From an uncultured Burkholderiales bacterium (GTDB lineage Bacteria; Pseudomonadota; Gammaproteobacteria; Burkholderiales; Burkholderiaceae_C), in contig CALTTG010000015.1 of assembly GCA_943908475.1 (NCBI GenBank), positions 11,139-75,138 of the forward strand: 64,000 bases of DNA, given 5' to 3'. This document shows, piece after piece, positions 34,448 to 43,292 of the stretch (within the stretch, counting starts at the first letter, position 1; each line of letters begins with the position of its first letter). Below the pieces are notes generated by a model. The model had not been told where the DNA came from. It did not search any database and saw only the letters and a program-made list of their open reading frames with translations. The position numbers and the translations under genes are program-made.

Positions 34448-35596
34448 ATGACGCCCTTCGCCAGAACTTTCAAGGATCTGCTGCTAAGCCAAGACCCCAA
34501 GCAACGGGTCCGCATCAGCCGTTCCTTGACGGCCGCCAGCGTCTACCTGATCTGTGTCGCCCTGATGGGCTACGCCTGCATGACCGGGTTCATGCACTGG
34601 AACGAAGCCGCTGCCCTCTCGGGCCTGATCGTGCTGAATGTGCTGTGGTGGTACGGGGTGCTGAGGTCGGGCATCAACCAGCGGTTTCGGGACCCCGCCC
34701 TGACGCTGCCACAGATCATGTCGGCCCTCACGGTGATTGCGGGCGCCTATGCCATCACCGGGCCGGTGCACGGCAGCACGATGATGCTGCTGGCCCTGGT
34801 GCTGGTGTTCGGCATCTTCAACATGCAGGCTCAGGATGCGCGCTTGGCCGGTGGTTACACCGTCATGATCATGGCCGCCACGATCGGCTGGAAGATCCAG
34901 ACCGAACCCGAGTACTACCCCTTGCGCTTGGAGTTCGCTCATTTCGTGCTGGTGGCCGCCATCGTGCCCACCATTTCCGCCCTGGCCGCCCAGCTGTCGA
35001 ACATGCGGGCCAAGTTGCAGGCGCAGAAAGAAGAGCTGAGCCAGGCCGTGCAGCGCATCCAGATCCTGGCCACGCGCGATGAGCTCACCGGCTTGTACAA
35101 CCGCCGGCACATGATGGACGTGCTCAACCAGCACCAAAAGCGCCTGAGCCGCTCAGGACACCATCGGTTTTGCCTGGCGATCCTCGACATTGACCACTTC
35201 AAGCGCATCAACGACAGCCACGGCCACGGGGTGGGCGACGAAGTGCTGCGGGGCTTTGCGCAGGTGGCAGAGTCGGTGTTGCGCGACACCGATGTGCTGG
35301 CCCGTTGGGGCGGCGAAGAGTTCCTCGTGCTGCTCAACGACACCCAGGCCACACAGGCCAATGTGGGGTTGGAGCGACTGCGTGAGCTGCTGGACAAAAC
35401 CACGCTGGTGCCCGGCCTGCCTGAGCTGAAACCCACTTTTTCAGCCGGACTCACCGCCTACGAGCTGAGTGAGCCCTTACACACATGCATTGAGCGTGCC
35501 GACCAGGCCTTGTACCGGGCCAAAACCGGCGGGCGCAACCGCACGGAAATTGCGCAACAGATCGATGCCAAAGCCGTGGTGGCGCACGCGTCCTGA
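34448..35596 (+). CDS. Membrane diguanylate cyclase (GGDEF, GGEEF active site)
   Basis: 382 residues from the ATG at 34448 (in-frame codons to 34373 are not supported). About five to six membrane segments in residues 25-200 (YLICVALMGYACMTG, AALSGLIVLNVLWWYGVL, MMLLALVLVFGIFNM, FVLVAAIVPTISALAAQL), a short coiled coil, then a GGDEF domain from RDELTGLYNRRHMMDVL. The active-site motif is RWGGEEFLVLL, catalytically competent. It makes cyclic-di-GMP, which commonly turns on EPS and biofilm functions such as the locus at 5-15 kb. No clear I-site RxxD is seen five residues upstream of GGEEF. Signal unknown. Confidence 0.92.
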   Translation: MTPFARTFKDLLLSQDPKQRVRISRSLTAASVYLICVALMGYACMTGFMHWNEAAALSGLIVLNVLWWYGVLRSGINQRFRDPALTLPQIMSALTVIAGAYAITGPVHGSTMMLLALVLVFGIFNMQAQDARLAGGYTVMIMAATIGWKIQTEPEYYPLRLEFAHFVLVAAIVPTISALAAQLSNMRAKLQAQKEELSQAVQRIQILATRDELTGLYNRRHMMDVLNQHQKRLSRSGHHRFCLAILDIDHFKRINDSHGHGVGDEVLRGFAQVAESVLRDTDVLARWGGEEFLVLLNDTQATQANVGLERLRELLDKTTLVPGLPELKPTFSAGLTAYELSEPLHTCIERADQALYRAKTGGRNRTEIAQQIDAKAVVAHAS

Positions 35597-35631
35597 CACA
35601 AAGCCCCCCTTTTGCAATGGGTCGCTTTGTG
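35597..35631 (+). terminator. Possible terminator after the diguanylate cyclase gene
   Basis: CACAAAGC (35597-35604) pairs with GCTTTGTG (35624-35631) and inner CCC/GGG can add three pairs. No T-run follows, so termination is uncertain. Confidence 0.35.
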
Positions 35632-35736
35632 CGACAGTTGTTCATCGCTGACGCACCACTCCGTCAGAACAACGCAGGACAGGACTTCGCAGCACGAAGT
35701 GATCGGGTGGGTTTCTCGCAGTGTGGTGTTTCGGGG

Positions 35737-37833
35737 ATGTCCACAGACCATCCATCGGCGGATTTCAATGCGCTGTTGTTGAGCCTCAGCGCGCTGGACT
35801 TGTCAGACCTGGGCCAGGGGCCTGAGGTTCTGGCGCAAGCCCTGCACCAACTGGCCCAGCACACGCAAAGCCCCGACGTGCTGCTGCTGAGCTTGCACGA
35901 GCCCGAGCAAAGCAGCTTGTCGGCCCTGGAGGGCCTGAGCCTCACCCGTGCCGCTGCAGCGGCAAGCCCCCGTGCGTTCATGCTGGCGCGTTGCCCCCTG
36001 CCCTTGTTGCCACTGCTGCTGCCGGGCCAGCCCCCATTGATGCTCGACAGCTTGGACGAGCTGGGTCTGCCCCAGACGCACACACCGGGTGGGCCCACGC
36101 TGTGGCTGCCCATTGGGCAAGGCCGATGGGTGGTGGGCCTGCTGGGTTTGTCACACAGCGCGACCGCCCACGCGCCCAACGAGCTTCACCACGCCCTGCG
36201 CCCCTGCCTGGCCTGGCTGGCCATGGCGCTGCACCTGCGGCACAGCCCGGCGCAGCAGCAGCATCTGGCCTTGTCTCGCCGACACGCCGATTACCAAGAA
36301 CTGTTCGAAGCGGCGGGCGTGGGCATTGCCCGGGTCGGCATCGACGGTCAATTGCTCGACGTCAACCAGCGCCTGGCAGACATCTGCCGGCGTGAACGCG
36401 GCGACCTGCTGGGCCTGCACGTGAGCGACCTGACCCACCCTGAAGACCGGGCCCTGGATCAGGCCATGGTCGACGCCACCCTGGTGGGTCGCCAAGAACG
36501 CTACACCCTGGAAAAGCGTTACCTGGCCCCAGGGGGCGTGGAAGTCTGGGTGCAACTGACCTCCGTGCTGGTGCGTGACGCTGACGGCCAGCCGCTGCAT
36601 TTCGTGAATGTCGTCGAGGACATCAGCCAGCGCCGACAGTACCAAGAGGCCATCTTGACGGCCCAGACCTCGGACCGCGCCAGCAAGGCCAAGACCGAGT
36701 TCCTCTCGCGCATGAGCCACGAACTGCGCACCCCCCTCAACGCCATGCTGGGCTTTGCCCAGTTGCTGCGCGTGGACCCACGCCACCCCCTGCACGAGGC
36801 CCAGCGCCAGAAGGTGCAGTACATCGAGCAGGCCGGCGCCCACCTGCTGGCCATGCTCACCGATGTGCTGGACCTCTCCCGCATCGAAGCCGGCAGCCTG
36901 CCTTTGTCGCTCGAGCCCTTGCGCATCCGCAGCGCATTGCACGAGGCCGTGGCCCTGGTGCAGCACCAGGCGCGCGACGCCGGGCTCAGCCTGTTCGTGC
37001 ACGAGGTGGACGACCACGCCTTCGTGCGGGCGGACCACACCCGCTTGCGTCAGGTGATGGTGAACCTGCTGTCCAACGCCATCAAGTACAACCGACCCCA
37101 GGGCCAGGTGCGACTGGACGTGCAGGTGCAGGCGCCCGATGTGGTGTTCTCGGTCCAAGACACCGGCCAAGGACTGTCCAGCCAACAGCAAGCCCACCTG
37201 TTTGAGCCCTTCAACCGGCTCGGTGCCGAGCGCAGCGGCATCGAAGGCACGGGCATTGGCCTGGTCATCGTGCAGCGGCTGGTCACCCTGATGAACGGCC
37301 GCATCGAAGTCAGCAGCGTGCCGGGTGAAGGGTCGGTGTTCCGGGTGATCCTGCCCTGGAGCCCAGCCCCCCAGCCCACCCGGGCTCGAGAGGGCGTGAC
37401 CGAGGCTTCCCCCCGCGCCACCGCGCTCCCTCTGACCCGGGCCATGCGCTTGCTGTACGCGGAAGACAACAGCGTCAACGTCGAACTGGTGCGGCAGGTG
37501 TTGCGCATGCGCCCTCAATGGCAACTCGATGTGGCCGTCAGCGGCGCCGAGGCCATTCACATGGCCCAGACGACGCCGCCTGACCTGCTGCTGCTCGACA
37601 TGCACCTGGGCGACATGAGTGGACTGGACGTGGCCGACCGGCTGTCGCACCACCCCCACACGGCCAGCATCTGCAAGGCCGGGCTGTCGGCCGACGCGAT
37701 GCCCGACCAGTTGCGTGCGGCGCGCGAGCGCGGCATCGCGACCTACCTGACCAAACCGCTGGACGTGAGCAAGCTGCTGAACCTGCTGGATTCCTTCACC
37801 CAGCCTGCCGAGGTCACAGCGGCAGATCGGTGA
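35737..37833 (+). CDS. PAS-containing hybrid histidine kinase/response regulator
   Basis: 698 residues from the ATG at 35737 (in-frame extension to 35617 unsupported). Residues 1-175 look like a GAF-like sensor region without membrane helices. One PAS/PAC domain follows (about 185-305, ELFEAAGVGIARVGIDGQLLDVNQ ... FVNVVEDIS). HisKA phospho-His 328 in LSRMSHELRTPLNAML; HATPase with NLLSNAIKYN and GTGIGLVIVQRL; receiver with phospho-Asp 621 in LLLLDMHLGDMSG and TKPLD near the end. In the receiver, SICKAGLSADAM replaces the usual V-A-L-S/T-A strand, a small oddity. Cytoplasmic; no output domain. Convergent with, and overlapping by 20 bases, a flavin reductase gene. Confidence 0.92.
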   Translation: MSTDHPSADFNALLLSLSALDLSDLGQGPEVLAQALHQLAQHTQSPDVLLLSLHEPEQSSLSALEGLSLTRAAAAASPRAFMLARCPLPLLPLLLPGQPPLMLDSLDELGLPQTHTPGGPTLWLPIGQGRWVVGLLGLSHSATAHAPNELHHALRPCLAWLAMALHLRHSPAQQQHLALSRRHADYQELFEAAGVGIARVGIDGQLLDVNQRLADICRRERGDLLGLHVSDLTHPEDRALDQAMVDATLVGRQERYTLEKRYLAPGGVEVWVQLTSVLVRDADGQPLHFVNVVEDISQRRQYQEAILTAQTSDRASKAKTEFLSRMSHELRTPLNAMLGFAQLLRVDPRHPLHEAQRQKVQYIEQAGAHLLAMLTDVLDLSRIEAGSLPLSLEPLRIRSALHEAVALVQHQARDAGLSLFVHEVDDHAFVRADHTRLRQVMVNLLSNAIKYNRPQGQVRLDVQVQAPDVVFSVQDTGQGLSSQQQAHLFEPFNRLGAERSGIEGTGIGLVIVQRLVTLMNGRIEVSSVPGEGSVFRVILPWSPAPQPTRAREGVTEASPRATALPLTRAMRLLYAEDNSVNVELVRQVLRMRPQWQLDVAVSGAEAIHMAQTTPPDLLLLDMHLGDMSGLDVADRLSHHPHTASICKAGLSADAMPDQLRAARERGIATYLTKPLDVSKLLNLLDSFTQPAEVTAADR

Positions 37834-38329
37834 AGAAACGGCCGCCGTGGTACAGCAAGGGCAAGGCACCCACGCGTCGACGGCAATGGGTGACGCGGCC
37901 CACAAAAATGATGTGATCGCCTTCGTCGTGGTGGCTGCGGGGTTCGCACTCGAAGGACGCAACCGCGCCGTCGATCAATGGCGCACCACTGAGCCCCGCA
38001 CGCCAGGCGACGCCCTCGAAGCGGTCCAGGCCCTTGCGTGCAAAGCGTTCGGCCAGCAGCCGCTGATCGGCCGCCAGCACATTGACCGACCAGGCTTTGG
38101 CCCCCAGCAGGGCGGGCATGGACGACGACTGCTTGGACAGGCTCCACAGCACCAGCGGGGGGTTGAGCGAGACCGAGTTGAAGGAGTTGGCCGTCAGGCC
38201 CACTTTGCGCCCTTCCGCGTCCACCGCCGTGACGATGGTAACCCCGGTGGCAAATTGCCCCATGGCGGCGCGAAATTCATCGGGCGTGAATGGGGTCGGT
38301 TCGGTCAAGGGGGCGGTTGCGTCAGACAT
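37814..38329 (-). CDS. Flavin reductase family protein
   Basis: 171 residues. FMN-binding split-barrel fold: FRAAMGQFATGVTIVTAVDAEGRKVGLTANSFNSVSLNPPLVLWSLSK is the classical N-terminal block of NAD(P)H:flavin oxidoreductases such as HpaC/ActVB, and GDHIIFVGRV is the late conserved strand. It would reduce FMN or FAD with NAD(P)H for a two-component monooxygenase, but no such partner is in the window. It has its own promoter region downstream of the methyltransferase gene end (38330-38362). Confidence 0.92.
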   Translation of the reverse strand: MSDATAPLTEPTPFTPDEFRAAMGQFATGVTIVTAVDAEGRKVGLTANSFNSVSLNPPLVLWSLSKQSSSMPALLGAKAWSVNVLAADQRLLAERFARKGLDRFEGVAWRAGLSGAPLIDGAVASFECEPRSHHDEGDHIIFVGRVTHCRRRVGALPLLYHGGRFFTDLPL

Positions 38330-38362
38330 GGAGGTTCTCGGGTAAGCCCTGAGTGTAGGGCC

Positions 38363-39109
38363 TCACCAGCGGTACAACCACACCGAGCGCCCATTGGACA
38401 GCGTGAATTGGGCCCGAGCGTGAAGGGCTTGGCCCTGATCGTCGATCGCTTCGAAGGCCAGGCTGACCAGCCAGGCTCCCGGTCGCAACTCGCGACGCGC
38501 CTTGGCCACGGCCTGCGGCATGGACTCCGGGCGCTGAAACAGGTAGACCAACTCGAAGCTGGACCAATCCTGGGCCCACAGATCGCCCCGTTGCACGCGC
38601 GCCCAGGGGCAGCGCAACCGGCACGCCAGGGCCAGCGGCCAACTCCACTCGATGCCGTGCACCCTCGCCTGTGGAAAGGCCTGGCGCAAGGCCTTGAGGC
38701 CATGGCCCAGACCGCAACCGGCGTCCAGCACCGCGGCGCCCTGGGGCAACTCAATCACCCGAGCCGCTTCGCGCAAGGCATCGGGCGGCGTGGGGTACAA
38801 GGGCGCATCGCGCCAGGTGCGCACCGGGTAGGCCAGCAGCAACACGGCCAACGGCACCAGCCAGCCCCAGGTGAGCGAGGCCCCACTGGACGCCGCCAGC
38901 ACCAGGGCCGACAGCGGAAAGCCGGCCGCCACGAAGACCGAACGCCAAGGCGTGCCGGCCAAGGCCGGCCATTGCCCGAGCACCAGGCCCAAGGCCGCCG
39001 GCAAGGCCAGCGAGGCCCAAGCCGGTGCGTGCGATTGCTGCAAGGCCAGGCACAAGCCCCAGGCCAGCAGCCAAACCATCAAGGCAGGTGCGGGCCACCA
39101 GCGTTGCAT
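38363..39109 (-). CDS. Membrane-anchored class I SAM-dependent methyltransferase
   Basis: 248 residues from the ATG at 39109; an ATG at 39139 that overlaps the parB end by 20 bases is the alternative. Four hydrophobic segments in the first 100 residues (PALMVWLLAWGLCLAL, LALPAALGLVLGQWPALAG, WGWLVPLAVLLLAYPV) precede a soluble Rossmann domain with motif I AAVLDAGCGLGHGLKAL, HGIEWSWPLALACRLR and RGDLWAQDWSSFELVYLF. The membrane-plus-methyltransferase arrangement is uncommon; the substrate is probably at the membrane, but is unknown. It lies directly downstream of parB and is probably co-transcribed with it. Confidence 0.8.
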   Translation of the reverse strand: MQRWWPAPALMVWLLAWGLCLALQQSHAPAWASLALPAALGLVLGQWPALAGTPWRSVFVAAGFPLSALVLAASSGASLTWGWLVPLAVLLLAYPVRTWRDAPLYPTPPDALREAARVIELPQGAAVLDAGCGLGHGLKALRQAFPQARVHGIEWSWPLALACRLRCPWARVQRGDLWAQDWSSFELVYLFQRPESMPQAVAKARRELRPGAWLVSLAFEAIDDQGQALHARAQFTLSNGRSVWLYRW

Positions 39110-39119
39110 GCCCAAAGAC

Positions 39120-40016
39120 TCAATGGGCCGAGTGGCCACGCAGCTTGTCGATCAGGCCATTGAGCTCGTCCAGCGAGCCAAACTGGATGGTGACCTCGCC
39201 TTGCTCACCCCGCTTGGTGCGGCGCTTGACGTGGATCTCCACCTGGGCGGTCAACAGGTCAGACAGCTCCTCTTCGAGGCGCACCACATCGCGTGACTTG
39301 TCATGCTGAACGCGCAGCAAGGGCGTCTGCCGCCCCACCCCCTGCACCTTGGCCACCAGCTTTTCGGCCTCGCGCACATTGAGCTTGCGGGCGATCACCT
39401 CGTGGGCTGTGGTGATTTGTTGCGCCTTGTCCAGGGCCAGCAAAGCGCGGGCATGGCCCATGTCGATGTCACCGGCCATGAGCATGCCCTGCACGGGCTC
39501 GGCCAGGTTCAGCAGGCGCAGCAGGTTGGAGGCCGCACTGCGCGAACGACCCACGCTTTGGGCGGCCTGTTCGTGCGTGAGCCCGAACTCTTGAGTGAGT
39601 CGCTGCAGGCCTTGCGCTTCCTCGAGGGGATTGAGGTCTTCGCGCTGGATGTTTTCGATGAGGGCCATGACGGCGGCCGCCTCGTCGGGCACTTCCTTGA
39701 CCAGCACCGGCACTTCGCTCAGCCCGGCCAGACGCGCGGCACGCGAACGGCGTTCGCCCGCGATGATTTCGTAGCGACCTTCACCGATGGGGCGCACCAA
39801 GATGGGCTGCATGATGCCCTGCGACTTGATGCTCTCGGCCAGCTCGTACAGCGAGCCTTCGTCCATGCGCGTGCGGGGCTGGTACTTGCCCGCCTGCATC
39901 AGGTCCAGACGCAAGGTGGTGGGCAAGCCTTCGGGGGCCGCCGGTGCATCGCTGACTTTGGGGCCCAGCAGGGCCTCCAGGCCCATGCCCAAGCCTTTGG
40001 ATTTTTTGGTCGCCAT
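39120..40016 (-). CDS. parB: Chromosome-partitioning protein ParB
   Basis: 298 residues. KGLGMGLEALLG opening of chromosomal ParB; LDLMQAGKYQPRTRMDEGSL (box I); ILVRPIGEGRYEIIAGERRSRAARLAG (box II, the GERR CTP-binding loop); helix-turn-helix with GLTHEQAAQSVGRSRSAASNLLRLL; and a C-terminal dimer domain. ParB loads on parS sites and slides as a CTP-dependent clamp; two perfect parS sites lie at 47197 and 49497. In most relatives parA directly precedes parB; here a plus-strand gene separates them (40247-40735), so parB must have its own promoter. Confidence 0.96.
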   Translation of the reverse strand: MATKKSKGLGMGLEALLGPKVSDAPAAPEGLPTTLRLDLMQAGKYQPRTRMDEGSLYELAESIKSQGIMQPILVRPIGEGRYEIIAGERRSRAARLAGLSEVPVLVKEVPDEAAAVMALIENIQREDLNPLEEAQGLQRLTQEFGLTHEQAAQSVGRSRSAASNLLRLLNLAEPVQGMLMAGDIDMGHARALLALDKAQQITTAHEVIARKLNVREAEKLVAKVQGVGRQTPLLRVQHDKSRDVVRLEEELSDLLTAQVEIHVKRRTKRGEQGEVTIQFGSLDELNGLIDKLRGHSAH

Positions 40017-40246
40017 GACCCGATTGTCGCTGTTTCCGGCAATCGATCAATCACCACAGGTGTTCACGCCGGGGCAAGATGGACGTTGGGCCGGTCTCGC
40101 CTTGTCGGCCTCGCCCTCTGGCGCCTGGGCCTCATCCGTTGGTCACATGCCGCATTGCAGCAAAACGCACCGAAATGCGGGGATGCCCCGATCGTTCAGA
40201 ACAGGAACACTCACACCCTTTCGAACTTGACATGGGGGTCTGTGTG

Positions 40247-40735
40247 ATGCGTTCTGTTCAAGCACTGGTGTCGGGCGTGGTGGCCTTCTGCGTGGGCTGC
40301 ACGTTGACCTCCCATGCTCAGGCAGGCGACACCGTGACCGCCACCGACCTCTACATTGGCACCTGGCACAGCCGCACCTGCGTGCCCGCCAGTGGCAAGT
40401 TCTACCGCCATGTGCTGGAGATCACCCGGGCGACGGGCGAAGACAACCTGCGCTTGAGCGGCACGCTGCACGAGTTTGCCGACGCCAAGTGCAAAGGTGC
40501 CAGCGCGCCGATGTCGGACGACCCCGATGTGCGCGTGTTGCGGATGGTCGGGCAGGTGAAGCTGGGCACGCGCACCGCCGACAAAGCCACCTACGTGGCC
40601 GAAGGCACCACCAACTTGCTCAAGACCTTGCTGGTGTCCGATGGCGACACCTTCCAGGAAGGCGATGACGACGGTCCGCTGGACGCCGAAGGCTTCCCGA
40701 CTCGCCTGGACAAGGCCGTTTACGAGCGCCGGTGA
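40247..40735 (+). CDS. Hypothetical secreted protein between parA and parB
   Basis: 162 residues from the ATG at 40247 (an ATG at 40232 would add five). Signal peptide MRSVQALVSGVVAFCVGCTLTSHAQAG. The mature protein is small and acidic, with TDLYIGTWHSRTCVPASGKFYRHVLEITR, which resembles a secreted beta-sheet domain, and two Cys (CVPASG, CKGAS) that could form a disulfide. No family recognised. It lies on the strand opposite to parA and parB and interrupts the usual parAB order. Its stop and that of parA share a hairpin. Confidence 0.75.
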   Translation: MRSVQALVSGVVAFCVGCTLTSHAQAGDTVTATDLYIGTWHSRTCVPASGKFYRHVLEITRATGEDNLRLSGTLHEFADAKCKGASAPMSDDPDVRVLRMVGQVKLGTRTADKATYVAEGTTNLLKTLLVSDGDTFQEGDDDGPLDAEGFPTRLDKAVYERR

Positions 40736-40750
40736 GCCCCTGCGGGCTCA
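40733..40750. terminator. Two-way hairpin covering both convergent stop codons
   Basis: TGAGCCC-CTGC-GGGCTCA: a seven-base stem with four-base loop. The outer TGA is the stop of the secreted-protein gene on the plus strand and of parA on the minus strand. No T-run on either side, so termination is likely but not certain. Confidence 0.55.
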
Positions 40751-41521
40751 GGCCTTGCGCTGAACGCGCTCGACCAGCTCGCGGGCGAACTCCACAAAGG
40801 CCTGAGCGCCTTTGCTGGACTTGTCGTAGACCACGCCGGGCATGCCGTGGCTGGGCGCCTCGGCCAGTCGCACATTGCGCGGGATGACGGTGTTGAACAC
40901 CTTGTCGCCAAAGTGGCTCTTGAGCTGATCGCTCACCTGCTGTTGCAGGGTCACCCGAGGGTCGAACATCACTCGAAGCAGGCCAATGAGCTGCAACTCG
41001 CGGTTGAGGTTGGCGTGAACCTGCTTGACGGTGTTGACCAGGTCGGTCAAGCCCTCGAGCGCGAAGTACTCACACTGCATGGGCACGATCACGCCATGGG
41101 CGCAGGTCAAGCCATTGAGCGTCAGCAGGCTGAGGCTCGGCGGGCAGTCAATGAGCACGAAGTCATAGTCGCTGGCCGCGGCTTCGATGGCGGTTTTCAG
41201 GCGACGGTCACGGCGCTCCAGGGTGACGAGTTCGATTTCGGCCCCCGACAACTCGCGGTTCGCCCCCAGCACGTCGTACCCGCCCTTGGGGCTGGGCAGG
41301 CGTGCTTCGGCGATGCTGCACTCTTCCAGCAAGACATCGTAGACACTGTGCGCCAGGGTGCGCTTGTCCACCCCCGAGCCCATGGTGGCATTGCCCTGGG
41401 GGTCCAGGTCCACGATCAACACCCGCTGGCCAACCAAGGCCAGGCCCGCCGCGAGGTTGACGGTCGTGGTGGTCTTGCCCACCCCGCCCTTTTGGTTGGC
41501 AATGCAGAAGATGTGTGGCAT
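40748..41521 (-). CDS. parA: Chromosome-partitioning ATPase ParA (Soj)
   Basis: 257 residues from the ATG at 41521. FCIANQKGGVGKTTTTVNLAAGL is the deviant Walker A motif with the signature Lys; LIVDLDPQGNATMGSG is Walker A'; FVLIDCPPSLSLLT is Walker B. Chromosomal Soj length (about 255). It forms nucleoid-bound ATP dimers and works with ParB-parS to segregate origins. Its neighbours upstream and downstream are plus-strand genes, so it is a lone gene, unlike the usual rsmG-parA-parB operon. Confidence 0.96.
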   Translation of the reverse strand: MPHIFCIANQKGGVGKTTTTVNLAAGLALVGQRVLIVDLDPQGNATMGSGVDKRTLAHSVYDVLLEECSIAEARLPSPKGGYDVLGANRELSGAEIELVTLERRDRRLKTAIEAAASDYDFVLIDCPPSLSLLTLNGLTCAHGVIVPMQCEYFALEGLTDLVNTVKQVHANLNRELQLIGLLRVMFDPRVTLQQQVSDQLKSHFGDKVFNTVIPRNVRLAEAPSHGMPGVVYDKSSKGAQAFVEFARELVERVQRKA

Positions 41522-41612
41522 GGGTGGATTATCCATCGCCCGCACGGGTTAGCCCGTCGTGCATTTGCACACCTTGCCTGCGATGATGGCACGCATTAAA
41601 CAAGGAGCCTGC

Positions 41613-42671
41613 ATGACCACCCCCCACCTTCCCCTGACGCTGGCGGCCTTGGCCTTGTCCGCCTGTGCCACCCAGGCGGCCAGCCCCGTGCCGAACGCCG
41701 ACGGAGAAGTCATCCCGGCCGACGAGGCCAGCCACATCGCCTTTGTGACCAGCAGCCTGAAGGCCTCGGTGCAAGCGGGCGCCGTCAAGGAAGGTCGCGC
41801 CTTCCGCGATGCCCACCGCAAGGCCCACGGTTGCGTGAGCGCGCGTTTTTCGGTGCTGGAGGGCTTGCCCACTTCGGTGGCACACGGTTTGTTCGCCAAG
41901 GCGGGCAGCTACGACGCGGTGATCCGCTACTCCAATGGGGCACAAACCACCGACGACACCAAAGGCGATGCCCGCGGCATGGCCCTCAAGATCAAGGGCG
42001 TGCCCGGCCCCAAGCTGCTGGAAGACGAGGCCAACGCCAGCACGCAAGACTTTCTGTTGATGAACAGTTCGCGCTTCTTTGTGGCCAACGCCAAGGATTA
42101 CGTCGGCTTTCAGAAGGCCATCGACGGGGGGCCCTGGTCGATCGCGGGCTGGCTGGCGCTCCACGCGTTCAATGAAGGTGCCGTCTTGCTGAAGATTCAG
42201 AGCCAAAAGGTCACCAACCCTTTGAACCTGCGCTACTTCAGCCCGGTGCCCAACAAGCTGGGACCACAGCAGATGAAGGTCTCGGCCACGCCCTGTGCGG
42301 GCAGCGTGTTCAAGGACACCGCCACAGGGGTGAACCTGTTGCGCGAGAACCTGCAAGCCACCTTGAACCAACGTGGCGCGTGCTTTGACTTTGCGGTGCA
42401 GTTGCGAACCGACCCGGCCCGGATGCCAATCGAAGACGCCACCGTTGAGTGGAAGGAAAGTGCGTCACCGTTCATCAAGGTGGCCCGCATCGACATTCCC
42501 ATGCAGCAGGCCGAGCAAGGCGAAGCGTGCGAGATCCGCTCGTTCACCCCGTGGCACAGCATCGCAGAGCATCGCCCCTTGGGCGGCATCCAGCGGGTTC
42601 GCAAGGCCGTCTACCAGGAGATTTCGACCCTGCGCCACCAGCTCAACGGTCAGGCCCGCATCGAGCCTTGA
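41613..42671 (+). CDS. Catalase-related (SrpA-type) haem lipoprotein
   Basis: 352 residues from the ATG at 41613, with AAGGAG upstream. Lipobox in LALSACATQ indicates a lipoprotein. The catalase core fold is seen in the block AHRKAHGCVSARFSVLEGLP (with the catalytic His region), SYDAVIRYSNGAQTTDDTKGDARGMALKIKGVPGPKL and DFLLMNSSRFFVA, and the C-terminal FTPWHSIAEHRPLGGIQRVRKAVYQEIS, where catalase family peroxidases end. It is shorter than true catalases and is probably a periplasmic peroxidase. It is transcribed divergently from parA across 91 bases. Confidence 0.9.
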   Translation: MTTPHLPLTLAALALSACATQAASPVPNADGEVIPADEASHIAFVTSSLKASVQAGAVKEGRAFRDAHRKAHGCVSARFSVLEGLPTSVAHGLFAKAGSYDAVIRYSNGAQTTDDTKGDARGMALKIKGVPGPKLLEDEANASTQDFLLMNSSRFFVANAKDYVGFQKAIDGGPWSIAGWLALHAFNEGAVLLKIQSQKVTNPLNLRYFSPVPNKLGPQQMKVSATPCAGSVFKDTATGVNLLRENLQATLNQRGACFDFAVQLRTDPARMPIEDATVEWKESASPFIKVARIDIPMQQAEQGEACEIRSFTPWHSIAEHRPLGGIQRVRKAVYQEISTLRHQLNGQARIEP

Positions 42672-42689
42672 CCGCTGCCCACCCTCGCC

Positions 42690-43292
42690 TCAGTTCTGGG
42701 GCTCTTCGACCAGCTTCAGGGGGTCATACCCCTGCTGCTGCAGCAGCCCACCGATGATCGCGCGGTCTTGGGGGTCCAATTGCGGCGTGCGCGACAAGAT
42801 CCACAAGAACTCCCGGTTGGGCTCGCCCACCACGGCATAGCGGTAGTCGTCGGCCAGTTGAATCACCCAGTAAGGCGCCCACACGGCGTTCAGCCACGAC
42901 AGGTAGACCGGGGCAAAGCGCACCTCCAGCTTCGAGGTGTTGGTGCCCTTGGCGACCGGCACCCCCAACACTTTGGGCGGCTTCACCCGTGCAGCGCCCA
43001 CGACCTTGCTGAGGCTGCCATCGGCCGTCTTGCATTGGTTGATCACTTCCACCAAGCCAGTGGGCAGCAGCTTGTAGTCGGCGGTGGTGTTGCCCACGCA
43101 CTGCTTCTGGAAGACGTTGGGGTAGTAGGCGATCTGGTACCAGCGGCCCTGGTAGCGGGTCAGGTCGACCGATGGCACGGTCTGCAAGGGGGGCAGGGGC
43201 GCCGCCTGCACGCTGTGAGCGGCCACGCTCAGCATCAGGGTGCCCATGGCCATGGTCAGGCCGCGGCTCCAAGTGTTCAGGGAAAGGCGCAT
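42690..43292 (-). CDS. Lipocalin (Blc type)
   Basis: 200 residues from the ATG at 43292. N-terminal signal peptide ending SVQA before APLPPLQ; no lipobox, so periplasmic and soluble rather than lipid-anchored. The lipocalin signature GRWYQIAYYPNVFQKQCVGNTTADY (G-x-W plus Y-x-Y) and later VGEPNREFLWILSRTPQLD match bacterial Blc proteins. An inner Cys pair (KQCVGN, NQCKTAD) is conserved. These bind fatty acids or lysophospholipids. Converges on the catalase-related gene across 18 bases. Confidence 0.92.
   Translation of the reverse strand: MRLSLNTWSRGLTMAMGTLMLSVAAHSVQAAPLPPLQTVPSVDLTRYQGRWYQIAYYPNVFQKQCVGNTTADYKLLPTGLVEVINQCKTADGSLSKVVGAARVKPPKVLGVPVAKGTNTSKLEVRFAPVYLSWLNAVWAPYWVIQLADDYRYAVVGEPNREFLWILSRTPQLDPQDRAIIGGLLQQQGYDPLKLVEEPQN

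Noticed and set aside
36151..37962. Minus-strand open frame of 603 codons
   Set aside because: Antisense to the PAS hybrid kinase with complete HisKA, HATPase and receiver motifs.
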